A DNA stretch of 64,000 bases from assembly GCA_022747635.1 (NCBI GenBank), contig JAKTNV010000004.1, positions 82,620,552 through 82,684,551 of the forward strand, read 5' to 3'. Position 1 is the stretch's first letter. Each line of letters starts with the position of its first letter. Both the position numbers and the translations under genes were made by a program. Shown here piece after piece: positions 44,128 to 57,179 of the stretch. The stretch comes from Hetaerina americana. Its lineage: Eukaryota > Arthropoda > Insecta > Odonata > Calopterygidae. The notes beneath the pieces are model-generated. The model saw only the letters and a program-made list of their open reading frames with translations. It did no database searches and was not told the origin of the DNA.

Positions 44128-46970
44128 CATTTTAATGACATGAACTCTCCTAACGCAGTGCGATGGGGTTAATAATACATTTTCAACATTACCGCCAAAG
44201 AGACCTCCTTCCAATTTATGCAAGAGTTTCATCTGTAATTTAACTTACACTCTGTGAGTGATTCCCATCATAGCTGTTCTGATATTTTGGATACGGTACG
44301 AAGTTTATCATAAGAATGTTTTACAAATTAAGCTCCTCTACGCTGCATGCGATCCAATTCGGCAATTAATCTAACTTCGTGAGGTTCCCATTTCTGCGGA
44401 CACAGTGAAAGAATCTGTCCCCTCTACCATGATAATGTGATTTCAATAAATCATTGAGTTTAGTTATAGGTGCGCTCTACTCAAATTATAAAATATTTTT
44501 GGTCTGATGCTGAATGTATGTTGAACTAAGAATGCTTCATGGTGTGACGGATTATTTGACCCAAAATATTCTGGAACAAGTCAGTTCAATAACCACAAAT
44601 CAAACGAACTACGATACCACATGATTAATTTTCGACTGCTTTTCATAAGATACACTTTTGATTTATAATAAGTAACGGTACACCCCATATCGGAATGAAA
44701 ACAGCAATGAATCGGACATCGAGTCACCTCGAGTCAGTAATTGTGGCCCAAACAATTGGGCGCGTCAAAAATTTCTCACATTTAGGGCTTTTTAAATTCC
44801 CATGGCTTGAAAATGCAGCTTTCAGGTGATGCAGGTTCCCTGTAAATGCTCTAGATGTGTTTGATTCCATAATTATTCATCTTTGATGAAAACATTACAT
44901 GTCAGTAATTTTGAAACACGTATTGAAAGAGAAATGAATCATGCTATCTATTATCTGAGTTTCTAGAAGAATCGGATGCTAAATAAATTTTGATGTATAA
45001 ATAATTCACTGCACAGGCATTAGTCGACGAGAGTAAAAGAGTTGCTGAACGCACGACTTTTCCGAATTCTAATTTTAGAGCTGCCATCTACATGCTCCTA
45101 GGAAAGTAATATAATGGAGTTCGTTAAAATTGGGTCTGTGTAGTTTTTGTGCACACTCATAGGTGATGAATTCGCAATAATGAACTAATTTCATTACGCA
45201 TTATTTATTTATTACATAGTACCCTGATAGCCCCCACTAGGACGTATGGTAGGGGTGATTACAAACCAGGCTACTTTTGACCTAAAATAATTTTCCCTCC
45301 TAGCGCGGTCGGACAACGTTATTTGAATCCCGTATCCTTCGTGGGAAAAATGGCATCTGAAACCTATCCGTTGTACTCTTAACCTCACTAACTTTAGTTA
45401 AATGACCTCTCCTACCGTAGTACGATGAGGCTTATAATACATTTAATATCACTTCTAAAGACATATCATTCCAATATGTAAGAGATTTAATGTGTACTTT
45501 AGCCTTCGCTCCGTGAGTGATTCCCAGTCTCGATCCCTTGATACTTTTGTTTTCAATGGAGGAAAAAGAATTATTCCCATACCCAGATTCTCCATTTACA
45601 TCTATATTTTTGGTATTCTGCAAGCCAATGCTAGAATGTTAGGCAGCGGGAGTTTACCCTTCGGGCGATTTGTCCTCACGTGTCAATTTTGCTGTTCTAT
45701 ATGATTTTCCGGGTTTTACTTTAACATTCCTTATTCATCACGTGCGTTAGAGAGAAGATCCTTACCCGGGACTTTAAGAAGTTATTGGACAAAGTGCCTC
45801 ATAAGAAATAGCTCCAAATTTCGGAAGTTTAGCGATGGATTAACGTGTAATAGACTGGACTGGATAATTTTTTAACAGGCCGCCAGAAAAGGATCTTAAT
45901 AGACGGTGTTTCATCGGACACAGTAAGCTTAACATCGGGTGCCCCACAAGGAAGTTTTATCTGCCCGTTATTGTTCGTTTTATGCATTAATAACATCTGG
46001 TCTCAGGTTTCCGGTATACTTCGTCTATTTGCTGACAATGTTTCGGTATATAGGGAAATATTCAGCCATGATGATATAGTATCATTAGCTAACGACCGAA
46101 ATGCAATCCAAATGTAATGGGAGACATGGGAGCTAGAAATGAATTTCAAAAAATGTGTTTCCATAAATGTTTGGAGGAAAAGTATTTCACCAGAAAACAC
46201 AATATACAGGGAACCAAAATAACACACGTATAATCGGTAGAATACTTTGGAGCGAAAATTACTGCGGATATGTCCTGGGGAAAACACATTCGCGAAATTT
46301 GCGGATAGCTAATAAAAAGTTAGGATTCTTGGGAAAATGAGGAAACACAATACTTGGGAATTATAATGAAAGGATCAAGGAGGTTATTTCACGTTAGTCA
46401 GGTTACACCTACTGCGTAAATTTGAGGCAGGTTACTAATCTGAAAATGTTAAAGATACGTTACAGGCGCGCACTTACTATGGTGGATCAGATCACCAACG
46501 TAAGATCAGGCGGATTTATTGTAGAACGGTTAGATTCAGAATGTCGTTTATTCCTCATACAATTAGAGATCAAAATAGATATGACAGCAAGCATGCAGGA
46601 GATAATTAGAATAAGCAGTGTATTTTGTTGTCAATATGCTACATACTTCATCCTGCATGTAATAATTTTTATTTAACACAACCAACGTTTTAACAGGTCT
46701 ACAGCATAATTTGGATATACGAATCCAGTTATTGAATATTGATGCATGTAAGGACATTCTTTCGTAAGAGTAAAATTTTTCGAGTGTAGGATCAACAAAT
46801 ATTTGTGTCGAGGCAACATGACAAGGAGTTAATTGGTACAAAAACAACAGCATAGGTACATTTGTAATAATAATTTTCTGAAAATATTTGAGAGGATGAC
46901 AGAAAATAGATTATGATAAAATAGACAAAGCTTGTAACGATTATTAGTATTATCACTGAATGTTCTGACT
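44128..46970 (+). repeat. composite LINE repeat, copy C
   Basis: Uninterrupted version of the unit also present as A (19590-22075) and, inverted, as B (32390-40700). Contents in order: a reversed LINE family B coding end (44128-44420); a stretch with the empty Jockey-like target site (CCCTGTAAATGCTCTAG near 44850); a reversed LINE family B 3' end starting TTATTTATTACATAGTACCC at about 45205; a second reversed 3'-end piece near 45600; and a plus-strand reverse-transcriptase fragment and 3'-UTR (45757-46860). The outer limit is set where the match to B fades near 46970. Confidence 0.85.
45757..46620 (+). pseudogene. LINE reverse transcriptase fragment in copy C
   Basis: Broken frames give KLLDKVPHKK-like text, GVSSDTVSLTSGAPQGSF, LFADNVSVYREIFS, NFKKCVSINVWRKSI, GKHIREIC and, near 46540, SFIPHTIRDQNRYDSKHAGDN. 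Asn replaces the third residue of the catalytic box. The start of the domain is missing, with the same fusion point as in copy A. Confidence 0.78.
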
Positions 46971-48211
46971 AGGTGATTTTAGATACTATCACTGCTTACT
47001 GGTAACACTGGTATTTTGTTATCTGTTCACTGGTAATACTGATGATATTAAATTCCTTCGATAAACCGTTTTGGGGTCGTTCATTCGGCCGGAAGAGATG
47101 TAGTCTTCCATCAGGGGCCATGCTCCAGGGGATTGACATTGTGCAGCGAACATCATGTCTTGGAAGAGTGACCTCAGGGTAGTTGTCGTTGAACTGTACG
47201 GTGATGATCCTTGCTGGTTACTGCTTTTCCCTCTTTGGCCTCCTCCTGAGATGACCGCATGATCCGTGGAGATTGGTGGTCAGCAACCTTTCATCGTAGT
47301 CCATCAAAGTAGTATTATTTCGGATTCTGCATAACATGTGGAGGTTCTACGTTACCTTGGGTGTAAAAATTTTACTTGGGGGTGTCGCACGGGAAGAGGA
47401 GCAGCCGTTGCAGTATGTTGCGTTCTAAGGACGCTTTAAAGCATCTGGAAGATCTTTAAAGGCCTAGTGGAAGATATAAAATCGAACCTCTTCTCCGAAG
47501 GCTTTGCCGTTTACGTAGTAAAGCAGCGCTTAGGCTGGTGGACTACAACCCAAACCTCCTGGAGGCCATTCCTCAGGGACTTCTCCGGAGGAGACCACAG
47601 AGGAAGCTCCAGTCACAGGCCGGAATCATCAGCTCGCAGCTTAACACCTACTACCCCGAGCCCCCTCTTCCCCCACACATCATGCGTTGCTGACTTCCCA
47701 TGCCTAGCAGCTTTGTCCTTGAACCGAGCCTACCGCTCTTCCCGCCCAAGAAGAAACGCCACATATCTACTTGTTCGGCAGTGGAAGAAGTTGAAGTGAA
47801 GTATATATCAGTATATGTTGAACAGTGATTTGTGATAGTGACATAAAAAACAATAATTTACTTATTAAAAGACACTATATCACCTGAAAGTACGTAAATA
47901 TATTATCTGTGACAGCTCATTGTCAAATGTTGTTATTGTTTCAATCTTCTTACGGCGGCCTAACGGAGGTTTCCATTAAACTTCGGGTGAATGCCAGGTC
48001 GATTCCTCTCCCGACAGGAAGATACAAGGTTTTTCCGCGACCGTATCCTTTTTCGCTATCCTGTTATGTTATCTCCACCATAAAGGGGTATGTTTCCCTA
48101 AAACAAGGTTTCGTTATACTATTGTTATTTTAATTCAGGTTTTATGTCTTCTTTCGCCGTATTTATGCATGACGGGAACAAAAACATTTAAAATAAAATG
48201 AAATGAAAATA
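46971..48211. other. unassigned sequence, 1.2 kb
   Basis: Mixed composition, GC-richer at 47080-47780. A 110-codon plus-strand frame (from about 47467) and an alternative frame reading SKAALRLVDYNPNLLEAI and GLLRRRPQRKL suggest a decayed coding piece, but I recognise no family. No gene call. Confidence 0.35.
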
Positions 48212-48312
48212 GGCCCTGAGCTCATCTGCCCTGAGGACGATGCTCGCGTCGAGTTTCGAAACGTCGGCCAACATGGAACCCCTGACCCGGTGGAAGACCC
48301 GAGAAAACTTAA
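48212..48312 (+). repeat. dispersed repeat with CGAAACGTCGG core
   Basis: Shared with 57180-57280 on the opposite strand: CCTGAGGACG, then TCGA, CGAAACGTCGGC, CCCTGACCC and GGAAGACCCGAGAA in the same order and spacing. It is a conserved short repeat, probably the end of a larger mobile element. Confidence 0.75.
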
Positions 48313-50827
48313 TTCTATCTCTTTTGCTTATATATATAATGTGATTATGTTTTCGCCATTTTGTGGGCATTCAACTTGAAATGTGTATGCATGGACGAAT
48401 AGTTACGTTGTCCTCTCAGATCAAGTAAACTTAAGAAAATGAAATAGGGGCAAAGTGATAATGGCGTAATATTCAAAATATTTTGGAGACGCTGTACTGC
48501 ATTTTTTTAACTTGACACTGTTCTTATTTCAGTCAAAATAAATAGTTATTCAATGGGGACGACTGTTAACACCAATCTTCGGTAATGAGCGATGTTGCAT
48601 ACGTTTCAGGAATCCCTAATTGATATTATCGATCCTAAAGGAACATACCTGTAGAACTCCTAATGCTTTCCATTTTTTTCATCCTCTAGCCTAAGTATAA
48701 ATACTAAAAGTAGTTAGATAGAGAATATATATATTTGTAATTATTCGAACAGACATAGGTGATGCTATAGTTAGAGAAAGCGAAAGTATCACATTTTGCC
48801 CAAACCTTGATGCAATTATTTGACAAACCTAAGACTAAAAAAACAGCCCATTTGCAGTCCTAATATAATAATGACGAGTATACCAAAGGTGTTTTAAAAA
48901 ATTTTAATTGACCTTCTTCCCGAAACCTAAGAACTACATTTCGATCATACCAACTCTCCTCAATCCCTCAGCTCCTAATACAAATGAGCCAAAAGAACCA
49001 ATGCGATATTGAGGAATAATTTTCGCATTCCATCAAAGTAAGAATCGATGAGAAAGGAATATATTTCAAGTTAAATGAATCAATTACCTTTAATCCTTAT
49101 GTCCAACAGTAATGCAGTGTGAAGAAAGTCATCCACTAATGTCCCGATACCAATCACACATTTATCCTTAATAAGCAATCTCACCAGATAATCATGCAAG
49201 TGACTTCCGATTGAAATGCTATATAAACAAAATGTGATAATTGCATTCGTGCTTGCAATAGCAAGTCCTCGGAAATTGAGAAACTATCTCGTTACCTTAT
49301 AAGTACGACTCTTTGCGTGTGGTGATCGTTAAACCTGTGGGAATGGTAGCCTGCTTTCATTATTACAAACAGTGTTTGAGGGTTTGGAGCGTTCTCATTG
49401 AAACATCGTTGCAAAGTTATATTTGAGTTGAAATTTATTTTGGAATAAATGCAAACATACATTAGAGGTATTTAAAACTCATAACAGATATCATAGATAA
49501 TTGGCATCAAAACGGATGATGTGCGCATCAAAGGACTTTAAACTTAAATTTAAACCCAAACTTAATAAATTGACAGTCCGATTTACTTTTAATAACGACA
49601 ATACTTGCATTAATTATAAGCAAAAATGCATTTAATTCCGTCAATTATCCAGTGTTATAATTCATCAATCTCAATTTGTGACTAAATGAAAAAACAATGC
49701 TTCCGCTTGAGGAATATAGATGGTAGCTCTATAGAACGGCTTTCACCATATCTCACTGGTATGATTATGTGCATAGTTTAGGGCGAATTAATGAATTTGG
49801 GTTTAACTTAGCTAATAATTATGGAGTTTTAAAAGTAATCTAATATTTCACAAATTATTTCTCCAGGATTAAATCTTATTTTTTAATTTAGGCCCTAAAA
49901 AGCCATGACAATCAGTGTCCCAGTAAGTATTTAGATCCTTCGGCATTAGCAGTTTCTGTTGTTTTTGGTTCCAAATGATTACCAAATTTTTCTCAACTGC
50001 AGAACTTTTGAGCAAATATACCTTGGCCATATACGGCCGAGGCGTCGTGGCACTAGGCATAACCTTGCAGCGAAATAATAATTTAAATTACCAACCAGTA
50101 AAATTTATCAGATTAGGATATTATTGTACGAATTAAACTGACAATGGTTTGCGGATATTGCCTGACATTTTGGAAATTTTCAGTATTCATTCATTTCGCG
50201 AGGATAGGGAATTTTAATATTCTAATTAAATCAGGCATGATTAACAGACACCGCGAAAGAAAGCTTTTTTCCTACCTGAGATATTTGAAATCCTAAAAGA
50301 AATGAGAAATGAACACCCTCGGCACACACAATACTAAAAGCCCAATGATTGGTGCGTTAAAATCATATGTACATCAACAGGGACCATGCGCAGCCAGATT
50401 TTTACAGTGCCACCTTCTATGACGACCCTGAGAAAGGTATGAGGGCGGACCATGCCGGGTATGGTGTTGCATCCAAGATAACTGTCAACCATGGTTGACC
50501 AAAAATAATTGGAAGAAATGAAAATAAAAGACTAGAAGAAAATGTCAGTTTGGTATGTACTTTGATATAATCATACATACAATCACACATTTAGAAATAC
50601 CTATAGCGAAATTGTTCGAAATCACTTTTTTTCGAAAATCTAAACCTTAATGAGGAATTAAACCTGGAAAAATTTTATTTGAAAAAGAAAATTTTGTTAA
50701 CAGTATTATTATCATGAGAACCATTTAAAATCGAAAGCAGTGACAATGAATGCTACAAGGGACCAGTAAGTTTAATTTTTTGATTACAGTCTTCCATGCT
50801 ACCATATTCAAACCTGAGAACCCTTTT
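48313..50827. other. unassigned AT-rich sequence, 2.5 kb
   Basis: No gene seen. The part at 49640-49730 resembles 2660-2745 (TCAATTATCCA, then GAATATAGATGG.AGCTC), marking another dispersed repeat fragment. Confidence 0.4.
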
Positions 50828-51003
50828 TCAGTACCCTGCAGGCCACCGCTAGGGTGTGTGGCAGCGGGTGAATACACACCAGACTAATCTTGACCCGAAC
50901 ATTTTTACCCCACCGCGGTCGAACAATGTTAATCTGATGCCTTATCGCTCGCGGAAAAAACGACATCTAAAATCTCTTCAACTCTTAATATCTCCAACTT
51001 TAC
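50828..51003 (-). repeat. LINE family B 3' end, extra copy
   Basis: Reversed 3' end (CCCTGCAGGCCACCGCTAGG, then GCGGTCGAACAATG) immediately beyond another 3' end of the same family and orientation that starts at about 51005. Confidence 0.8.
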
Positions 51004-51004
51004 T

Positions 51005-51650
51005 GTCATGATTTATTTATGTACCCTACAAGCCACCGCTAGGGTGTATGGCAGCGGGTGAATACTCACCAGACTAATTTTTACCCGAACATGACACTAC
51101 CTTACCTACCGTAGTGCGATGGGGGTATTCATACATTTTTAACATCACTGCTAAAGAGATCTCCTTCCAATTTATGCAAGAGCTTCCATCTTCAATTTAA
51201 CCTTCGCTCCGGGAGTGATTCCCAGCCTAGCTGCTCTAATATTTTGCATACGCTACTAAGTTTATCATTGCGTTTTACAAATTTAGCACCACTACGCTGC
51301 GCGCGATCTAATTCGGCACTTAATCCAACTTCGTGAGGATCCCATACAATTGCAGCATATTCTAAATGAGGCATAACCGACGAAAGATAACATTTCTCTT
51401 TGATCTTTTCATTTCATTCAATCAGTACTCTTCTAATGATTCCTAATTTTTTGTTAGCTTGTCCACATACTCCCCGAATGTGCTTCACCCAGGAGAGGTC
51501 GCGAGTGAGAATGAAGAATGTGATCGAGTCTACACATTCAATGTCGGTGTTCTCGAAGCAGTAGACGTTCGGGAGAGAATTGCTCTTTTACCAAAAATTC
51601 ATCATTAAGCACTTTTCAAATTTTAATTCCAATTGTCAAATGCCGTAACA
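51005..51650 (-). pseudogene. LINE family B, 3' segment of a split copy
   Basis: The minus strand reads LELKFEKCLMMNF, NSLPNVYCFENTD, LSWVKHIRGVCGQANKKLG, CYLSSVMPHLEYAAIVWDPH, GAKFVKRNDKLSSVCKILEQ and GWESLPERRLN, then the 3'-UTR and a reversed TTTATTTATG tail at 51008. It continues a reverse transcriptase whose upstream pieces are at 53867-53995 and 56377-56650. Confidence 0.85.
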
Positions 51651-51779
51651 GCGTTGTATGTAAACATTTATTGGACAAGTATAGATCCTCTGTAATTGTA
51701 ACCAAAACAAAAGTACGTAGCACCCTACAAGACTTTAATCTTAGTTTGCGAGTATCTGGACCCTGACCCCAAAGCTTCT

Positions 51780-53862
51780 TGATCACATGTTAGAGAAGTA
51801 AAAAGGGACAAGCAAGCCGTGAGTTGCATAAGGGATTGTAACAATATCAATCAAACTAACATCGAGGGAAAAGTAACATTCTAAATACATTCTTCCAAAG
51901 CGTTCTCACGAACGATATTGCCACCGCTTATTTCCAGGAAACAATAGAACATACTGAACCCATGGCAAAAATAACAGCAGGCGAACAAGGAATTGTCAAA
52001 TTACTCAATAAGATTAATCCCCGGGTCCCAAAAATATACCAGTTAGGATGATAAAACATATAGCTCTTAACATCGCCCCGTACCTCGAAGTTATATTTAA
52101 AAAATCCCTCACAGAGTGCGAATTCCCTAAGATTCGAAAACTGTGCAAATATGGCCTATTTTTACAGTGGTGACAGGGAGAACCCCAGTAATTACAGACC
52201 CATTTCTATGTGTTGCAAAACTTCGGAGCCTGGACAGCACTAACTTTTTAAGTGACAATCAACACGGAGTCAGGAAAACCCGCTCATGCGAAACCCAATT
52301 AGGATTATTCGCACATGACTTACTTTTTTCGGGTGAAAGTGGTCGACAATTGGATGCGATCTTTTTAGGTTTACGAAAGGCATTTGATAAGGTTCCCCAT
52401 GGTAAACTCATTCATAAATTAAAGGTCGCGGGTATAAACAAGGGCGTATTACATTGGGCTGAAGACTTTTTTTCGGAGCGTGAACAGAGGGTAGTCCTGG
52501 ACGGCGCTAGTTCCGACAGCGTTCGAGTGACCTCGAGGGTATCTCAGGAAGTGTAATCGGGCCGTTGCTTTACTTGATTTTTTTTTACGATTTGAACCGC
52601 GAAGTGAAAAGTAAGATCAGGATGTTTGCCGATGACGTGATGATTTATCGGGAGGTATCTGGGGATGACGATCGTTCAATTCTAGCACAGGATATATATT
52701 GCATTACTAAATGCAGTTCTAAATTGGGATTGCCATTAAACCTTAATAAATGTTCGGTGGTAAATTGATTGACTTGGAGGACCGACATACGTAAAGTCTG
52801 CGGGCAAGCATATAAAAATTGGGATTTATTCGACGCATTGTCGACAGAAGTGACTCCAAGGTCAAGGAACGCTGTTACCACGCTTTTGTAAGTCCTCATT
52901 TAGAATATGCATATAGTGTATGGGATCCGAGTGAAAAAGGCATGATTCGGGAAATTTAGAAGGTCCAACGCTGGGAAGACCGTTTCGTCACAAACTGTTT
53001 CGATATAGCAAAAAGCGTCTCTGCCATGCTTATGGAATTGGATTGGGAATAATTAGAAGAAAGACGATTCGATGCTAGGTTGAAATTACTAAATTATTTC
53101 AGATCCGCATGTTTCAGCACCGAGTTCTCGCAATTATTCGCTCTCTAACATACATTGGTGGCTTGGATCATGTATATGAAATTCGGGAAATAGATGCTAG
53201 GATTAGCAGACTCGACTCTTTCTTCCCACAGACAATACTGAATAGTAACTATAGGGTTATAAGGAGAATAAATTCCACTTGCCAACCTCAGTGTTTAGAG
53301 AAAGATTATTTCTGCTCAATTTCATGTACTTTCACTAACCTCGTGTGTTTTACTGTCTCAGTCCTTCCCGCATGACCGCATTACTATGTCATTATATAAT
53401 ATAGTGCTCTTAACAGTATTGCTTGCTCTGCTTTGTCTGTTTTTAAGTTTCCCCTTCCATCCCTTGTCTCTCTCCGTGGGGGGACCCTCCTGCTCCATAC
53501 AGCATTGGGTAACATTCCCTACCTGTGTCCTAAGGGGAAGAGACCATTGTATGTTGCATGTCCATGTGGTAGTGGAATTGCGCCTTATTACTTTTCAAAT
53601 CCTAGCTTGCACGTTATTGGACAAATTGTTTGGTGCGTCCTAAGGTGCAATTGTTTGTTAGTTGATAGTAGTTAGTTGAGTAAATATATGTATTTGCACG
53701 CGTGTAAGTTGAAACGATTTTTTCATGAATTTATACGCCACTGTGGGTATAGGTTTGCATGTAAGTGTTCATTTTGCATGTGGTTTTGTTCCCTTTTACG
53801 GGTGGTGACCTAATACCCCCCGCCAAACGCCCTTGAGGCGTCTTGCGGGGTATTAAGTAGAC
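51780..53862 (+). pseudogene. LINE family A copy, degraded reverse transcriptase
   Basis: Plus-strand frames: QGIVKLLNKINPR (about 51985), NYRPIS-like text, NFLSDNQHGVRKTRSCETQ, LGLFAHDLLFSGE, GLRKAFDKVPHGKL, VVLDGASSDSVRVTS, then FADDVMIYREV and LNLNKCSVVN. One base lost in the CAGGAAGTGTAATCGGG box (about 52545-52565) shifts the frame. Between KCSVVN and LTW about 30 codons are deleted. The tail follows: HALVSPHLEYAYSVW-like text, the 3'-UTR and GCGGGGTATTAAGTAGACG at about 53840-53862. It lies inside the split minus-strand LINE. The 5' limit, between 51650 and 51780, is not fixed. Confidence 0.85.
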
Positions 53863-53866
53863 GTAT

Positions 53867-53995
53867 AGCATTACGGTCATCTGATAAAGGTGCTGTGTCC
53901 TCAGGAGTACAGATATCACGGTTGACCACCGCATCATCGGCAAATAAACGTATATTACTAACGACTACGGAGTCAATGTCGTTAACGCAACGTAG
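53867..53995 (-). pseudogene. LINE family B, middle segment of a split copy
   Basis: The minus strand reads VNDIDSVVVSNIRLFADDAV and then SDDRNA. This is the reverse-transcriptase catalytic-box region that belongs between the segments at 56377-56650 and 51005-51650. It is cut off cleanly by plus-strand LINE sequence on both sides. Confidence 0.85.
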
Positions 53996-56376
53996 GAATA
54001 TAATAGATTCGATTTTCTTCAGATCAGGTTACTTGCGTTAAAAACAACATGCAACCCACGTAAAGTTAATAAAATTGATATCTCAAAATACATAAAAGAT
54101 AGTAATGCGAGTGAATGTAATACTCGTGCTTCTGTTAATCATGAATCGTCTCGAAACAGTTTTGTGAGCATGCATAAAACGGTAAACAAAAAATGATTAG
54201 CCAAATAAAAATTTAAACATTAAATTGTGGTAGCATTAGAAACAATATATCGGATATTGAACTTATTTTTATAACTACAAATGCAGACATAGTAGTTGGG
54301 ACGGAGAGTTGGCTCACGGGAGATATAGCAAACAGTGAAGTGTTCCGAGTGGTTTCACAATTTACAGAAAGGAAATACCTAATATATTGGGTGGGAGAGT
54401 ATATATTGCTGTTAAGTCACATCTTAGCAGCCAACGATAGAAATGCGACGAAAATGACATAAAAAGCGTTTGGTGCAGCATGAATGCCTGCAACGACAGA
54501 AGCCTATTCGTGTACTTATTTGACAGACCCCCAGATTCTAACACTGATGTTCGATGTTCTGCACAAGCTCGAGCACCAAATTTCCACTCTCGGCATCAAA
54601 CATAGCGCTGGTGATACAAATCTACCATCAATTGACTGGGACACGTACTGCGTAGGAAAATCTGCCAAAAACCGAGATTCATGCCAAGAACTCCTTCATA
54701 TATTCGCTACATACTCTTTAAAGTAAATTATTAAATCACCAATACGAGGCCACAGCATACTTGATATCTCCGCGATTTCTACGCCCAAAATCGTGAAAAA
54801 CATTGATATAACGGTCGAAATCAGTGACCATAAGGCTCTTTTTGTAGAGTTAAAAACTCAAACAAGTCAAATTTTAACGGACTACGAGAATATTAAAAAA
54901 AAAAGAATTACCAGAATACAAGACAAAAAACTGACAACCGATACAGAAAACACTTGGAAATAGTTATTAAATATTTTACGCGAAGGAATGAAGACGTAAA
55001 CCCCATCCAAACTTAAATGCACCGTACGGTAAAGAATAACAAATACAGTTCGGAACAAAAAAATAATATAATACAGACGAGAACTCACACAAGTCGATTC
55101 AGCATTCCTAGATTGCAAAAAACCTTCGATAAAATCCCACACAATAAATTTTTACACAAACTTAAATGCTATGGTATCAACGTGAAAATTATTAATTGGA
55201 TTAGAGACTTCTTGTCAAATCACAAACAAATAGTAGTCATCGAGGGGTTGTGCTCAACGGATAGAGATGTAACTTCGGGCGTCCCCCAGGGAAGTGTAAC
55301 ACGGCCTCTTCTATTCTTAATGTACATTAATGATTGAACCGCACACGTTAGTAGCAATCCCAGGTTATTTGCTGACGACACGGTGATAAACAGGGAAATA
55401 AGGAGCCAACTAGATCGCGAGCTACTCTCTGGAGACCTAGACACAATCTCGGATTGGTACAAGTAATGGGGATTAATGATGAGGAAATACACAATACGCA
55501 GTTTTGAAATGTTGGAACAAAGGAAGTGGCGGACAGGAGTTTAACTATAAAATAGAGGGTTCAGTGCTAACTACGGCCAATCATGTTAAGTATTTGGGGG
55601 TCATTCTAACACCATGCCTTTCACGGGGAGCACATATTAGGACAATATGCGCATCCACTTTAAAAAAATCTCGGCTTCATTAAACGGGTGCTGGGGAAAT
55701 GCAATGAGAAAGTAAAAGAGAGGTTTCATTTTGCTCTAGTTAGACCTTATTTGATATATGCCGCAAGTATTTGGGATCCTTGGGAGAAAATTCGGCAAAA
55801 AGAATTAGATAGATTCCACAAAAAAGCCGCCAGATTCGTTAAAAATTGTCATAATAAGGACACAAGTGTGACAGGTCTGTTAGGGGATTTAGAGCGGAAG
55901 CCCCTTGAGATTCGAAGAAAAAAAGTGAGACAAACGAGTTTAACGATGACACTAAAGAAATTATTATGGCCCCACACTACTTACGTAGAGCAGACCACAA
56001 AGATATAATAAGGGAGATAGATTCCAGTACAGATAGATACAAATACTCATTCTTTCCCCGAAAAATCAGAAATCATAATAGTAAGAAACCAAAGTCACTT
56101 TAGAAATATTAAAAACATTGAATTTACGAGTCGGAACAAAATTAAACATTGCAAAGATATCAGGTATATTTTTAAGTGCATGTTAGTTTGTGGGGTTGCA
56201 TGTGTGTCGGTTGTAAGGGGTTTAGCATGAATGCATGCCATGTTTTGTTTGTGGATGGTATAATTTTGTGGCTTTTGCATGCGGTTTTTTTTTCTTTCTT
56301 AAGTCCGGGTGGTGCCATAACACCCCCCGCCACACACCCTTGCGGCGGCTTGCCGGGTATCAAGTAGATGTAGATA
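53996..56376 (+). pseudogene. LINE family A-like copy with internal deletion
   Basis: The endonuclease part (54240-54850) reads NNISDIELIFITTNADIVVG, TESWL, DTNLPSIDWDTYC, then DISAISTPKIVKNIDITVE and SDHKAL. After a deletion it resumes in the reverse transcriptase at 55105: KTFDKIPHNKFLHKL, VVIEGLCSTDRDVTSGVPQG, LFADDTVINREI, KYLGVILTP, then RPYLIYAASIWDPW and KKAARFVKNCHNK. The 3'-UTR ends GCCGGGTATCAAGTAGATG near 56375. The first reverse-transcriptase motifs are missing, and there are several stops and frameshifts. It is inserted in the minus-strand LINE. Confidence 0.87.
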
Positions 56377-56650
56377 ATACTTCCCTAGGGATCACCTGAA
56401 GTAAGTTCTATTGCATTTGAGCTAACTCCTATCACTACTCTTTGAACCTGACCATTCAAAAAGTCTTTAATTCAACCCCGGATATTTTTATCTATGCCAT
56501 ATGCTTCTAGCTTCGCGAGTAGTTAACTATGAGGTACTTTATCGACGGCTCTCTTAAACTCTAGAAAAATCCCGTCCACTGGATCATTGCTCTCTCCCGA
56601 AGTGAGAATATCATGAACGAAAAGCTCAAAAGCGCAACCCGTTGTGACAG
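56377..56650 (-). pseudogene. LINE family B, 5' segment of a split copy
   Basis: The minus strand reads LFVHDILTSGESNDPVDGIF, FKRAVDKVPHS, LLAKLEAYGIDKNIRG, IKDFLNGQVQRVVIG and VSSNAIELTSGDP, ending just before the point where VIGPLLF would follow. That continuation is found at 53995 and below. Confidence 0.85.
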
Positions 56651-57179
56651 GCATATTGCACTGCGATATACATAACTCGCGCATATAGCTTAGATTACTT
56701 AAATTCCAGCAAGTTGAACAAAAACGACTTAATACTATATTTATAGTAAATATAGCGCTATTTTTTTAAAAAACAGAAGGCTAAAAAGCATTGTCCGCAC
56801 CCTCGCAACTCAAAGAGTGAAACTCCGACACGATTAAACATAAAGGCATGCCAATAGATGGCATATCAGCAACATGACGTTCTCAAAGAGCTTGTAGAAT
56901 AGAAAATAAAGAATGGAGTTAAATTCAAATGGAAACATGATTTTAGGCAATAATTCCAATAAAGCCCAAATTCCAGACCGACTATTGTGCGTGATTGGTT
57001 GCGTGAAAAGGAAAAATGCATGCTTCCTCCCTGCTCACGAATGAAGTAACCCACGCCTAAAACCATATTAAAATCTATCTTTATGTCTCCTGCAATTACA
57101 GTTTAAGCAATTTCAATGCAAATAAAAAGGATTTGTAGTAAGATCTGATGTTTTCCTTACGTATTGATTGATGCAGTGT
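56651..57179. other. unassigned sequence
   Basis: AT-rich; no gene recognised. Confidence 0.4.

Noticed and set aside
47467..47799. 110-codon open frame as a host gene
   Set aside because: No domain, no splice context that I can support, and biased composition. It may be a decayed repeat.
48212..48312. Hammerhead ribozyme (CTGAGGA followed by GAAAC)
   Set aside because: CTGANGA and GAAA are present, and a small hairpin lies between them. However, six extra bases separate the hairpin from GAAA and the closing pair would be C with C. The same faults occur in the copy at 57180-57280, so the fold does not fit.
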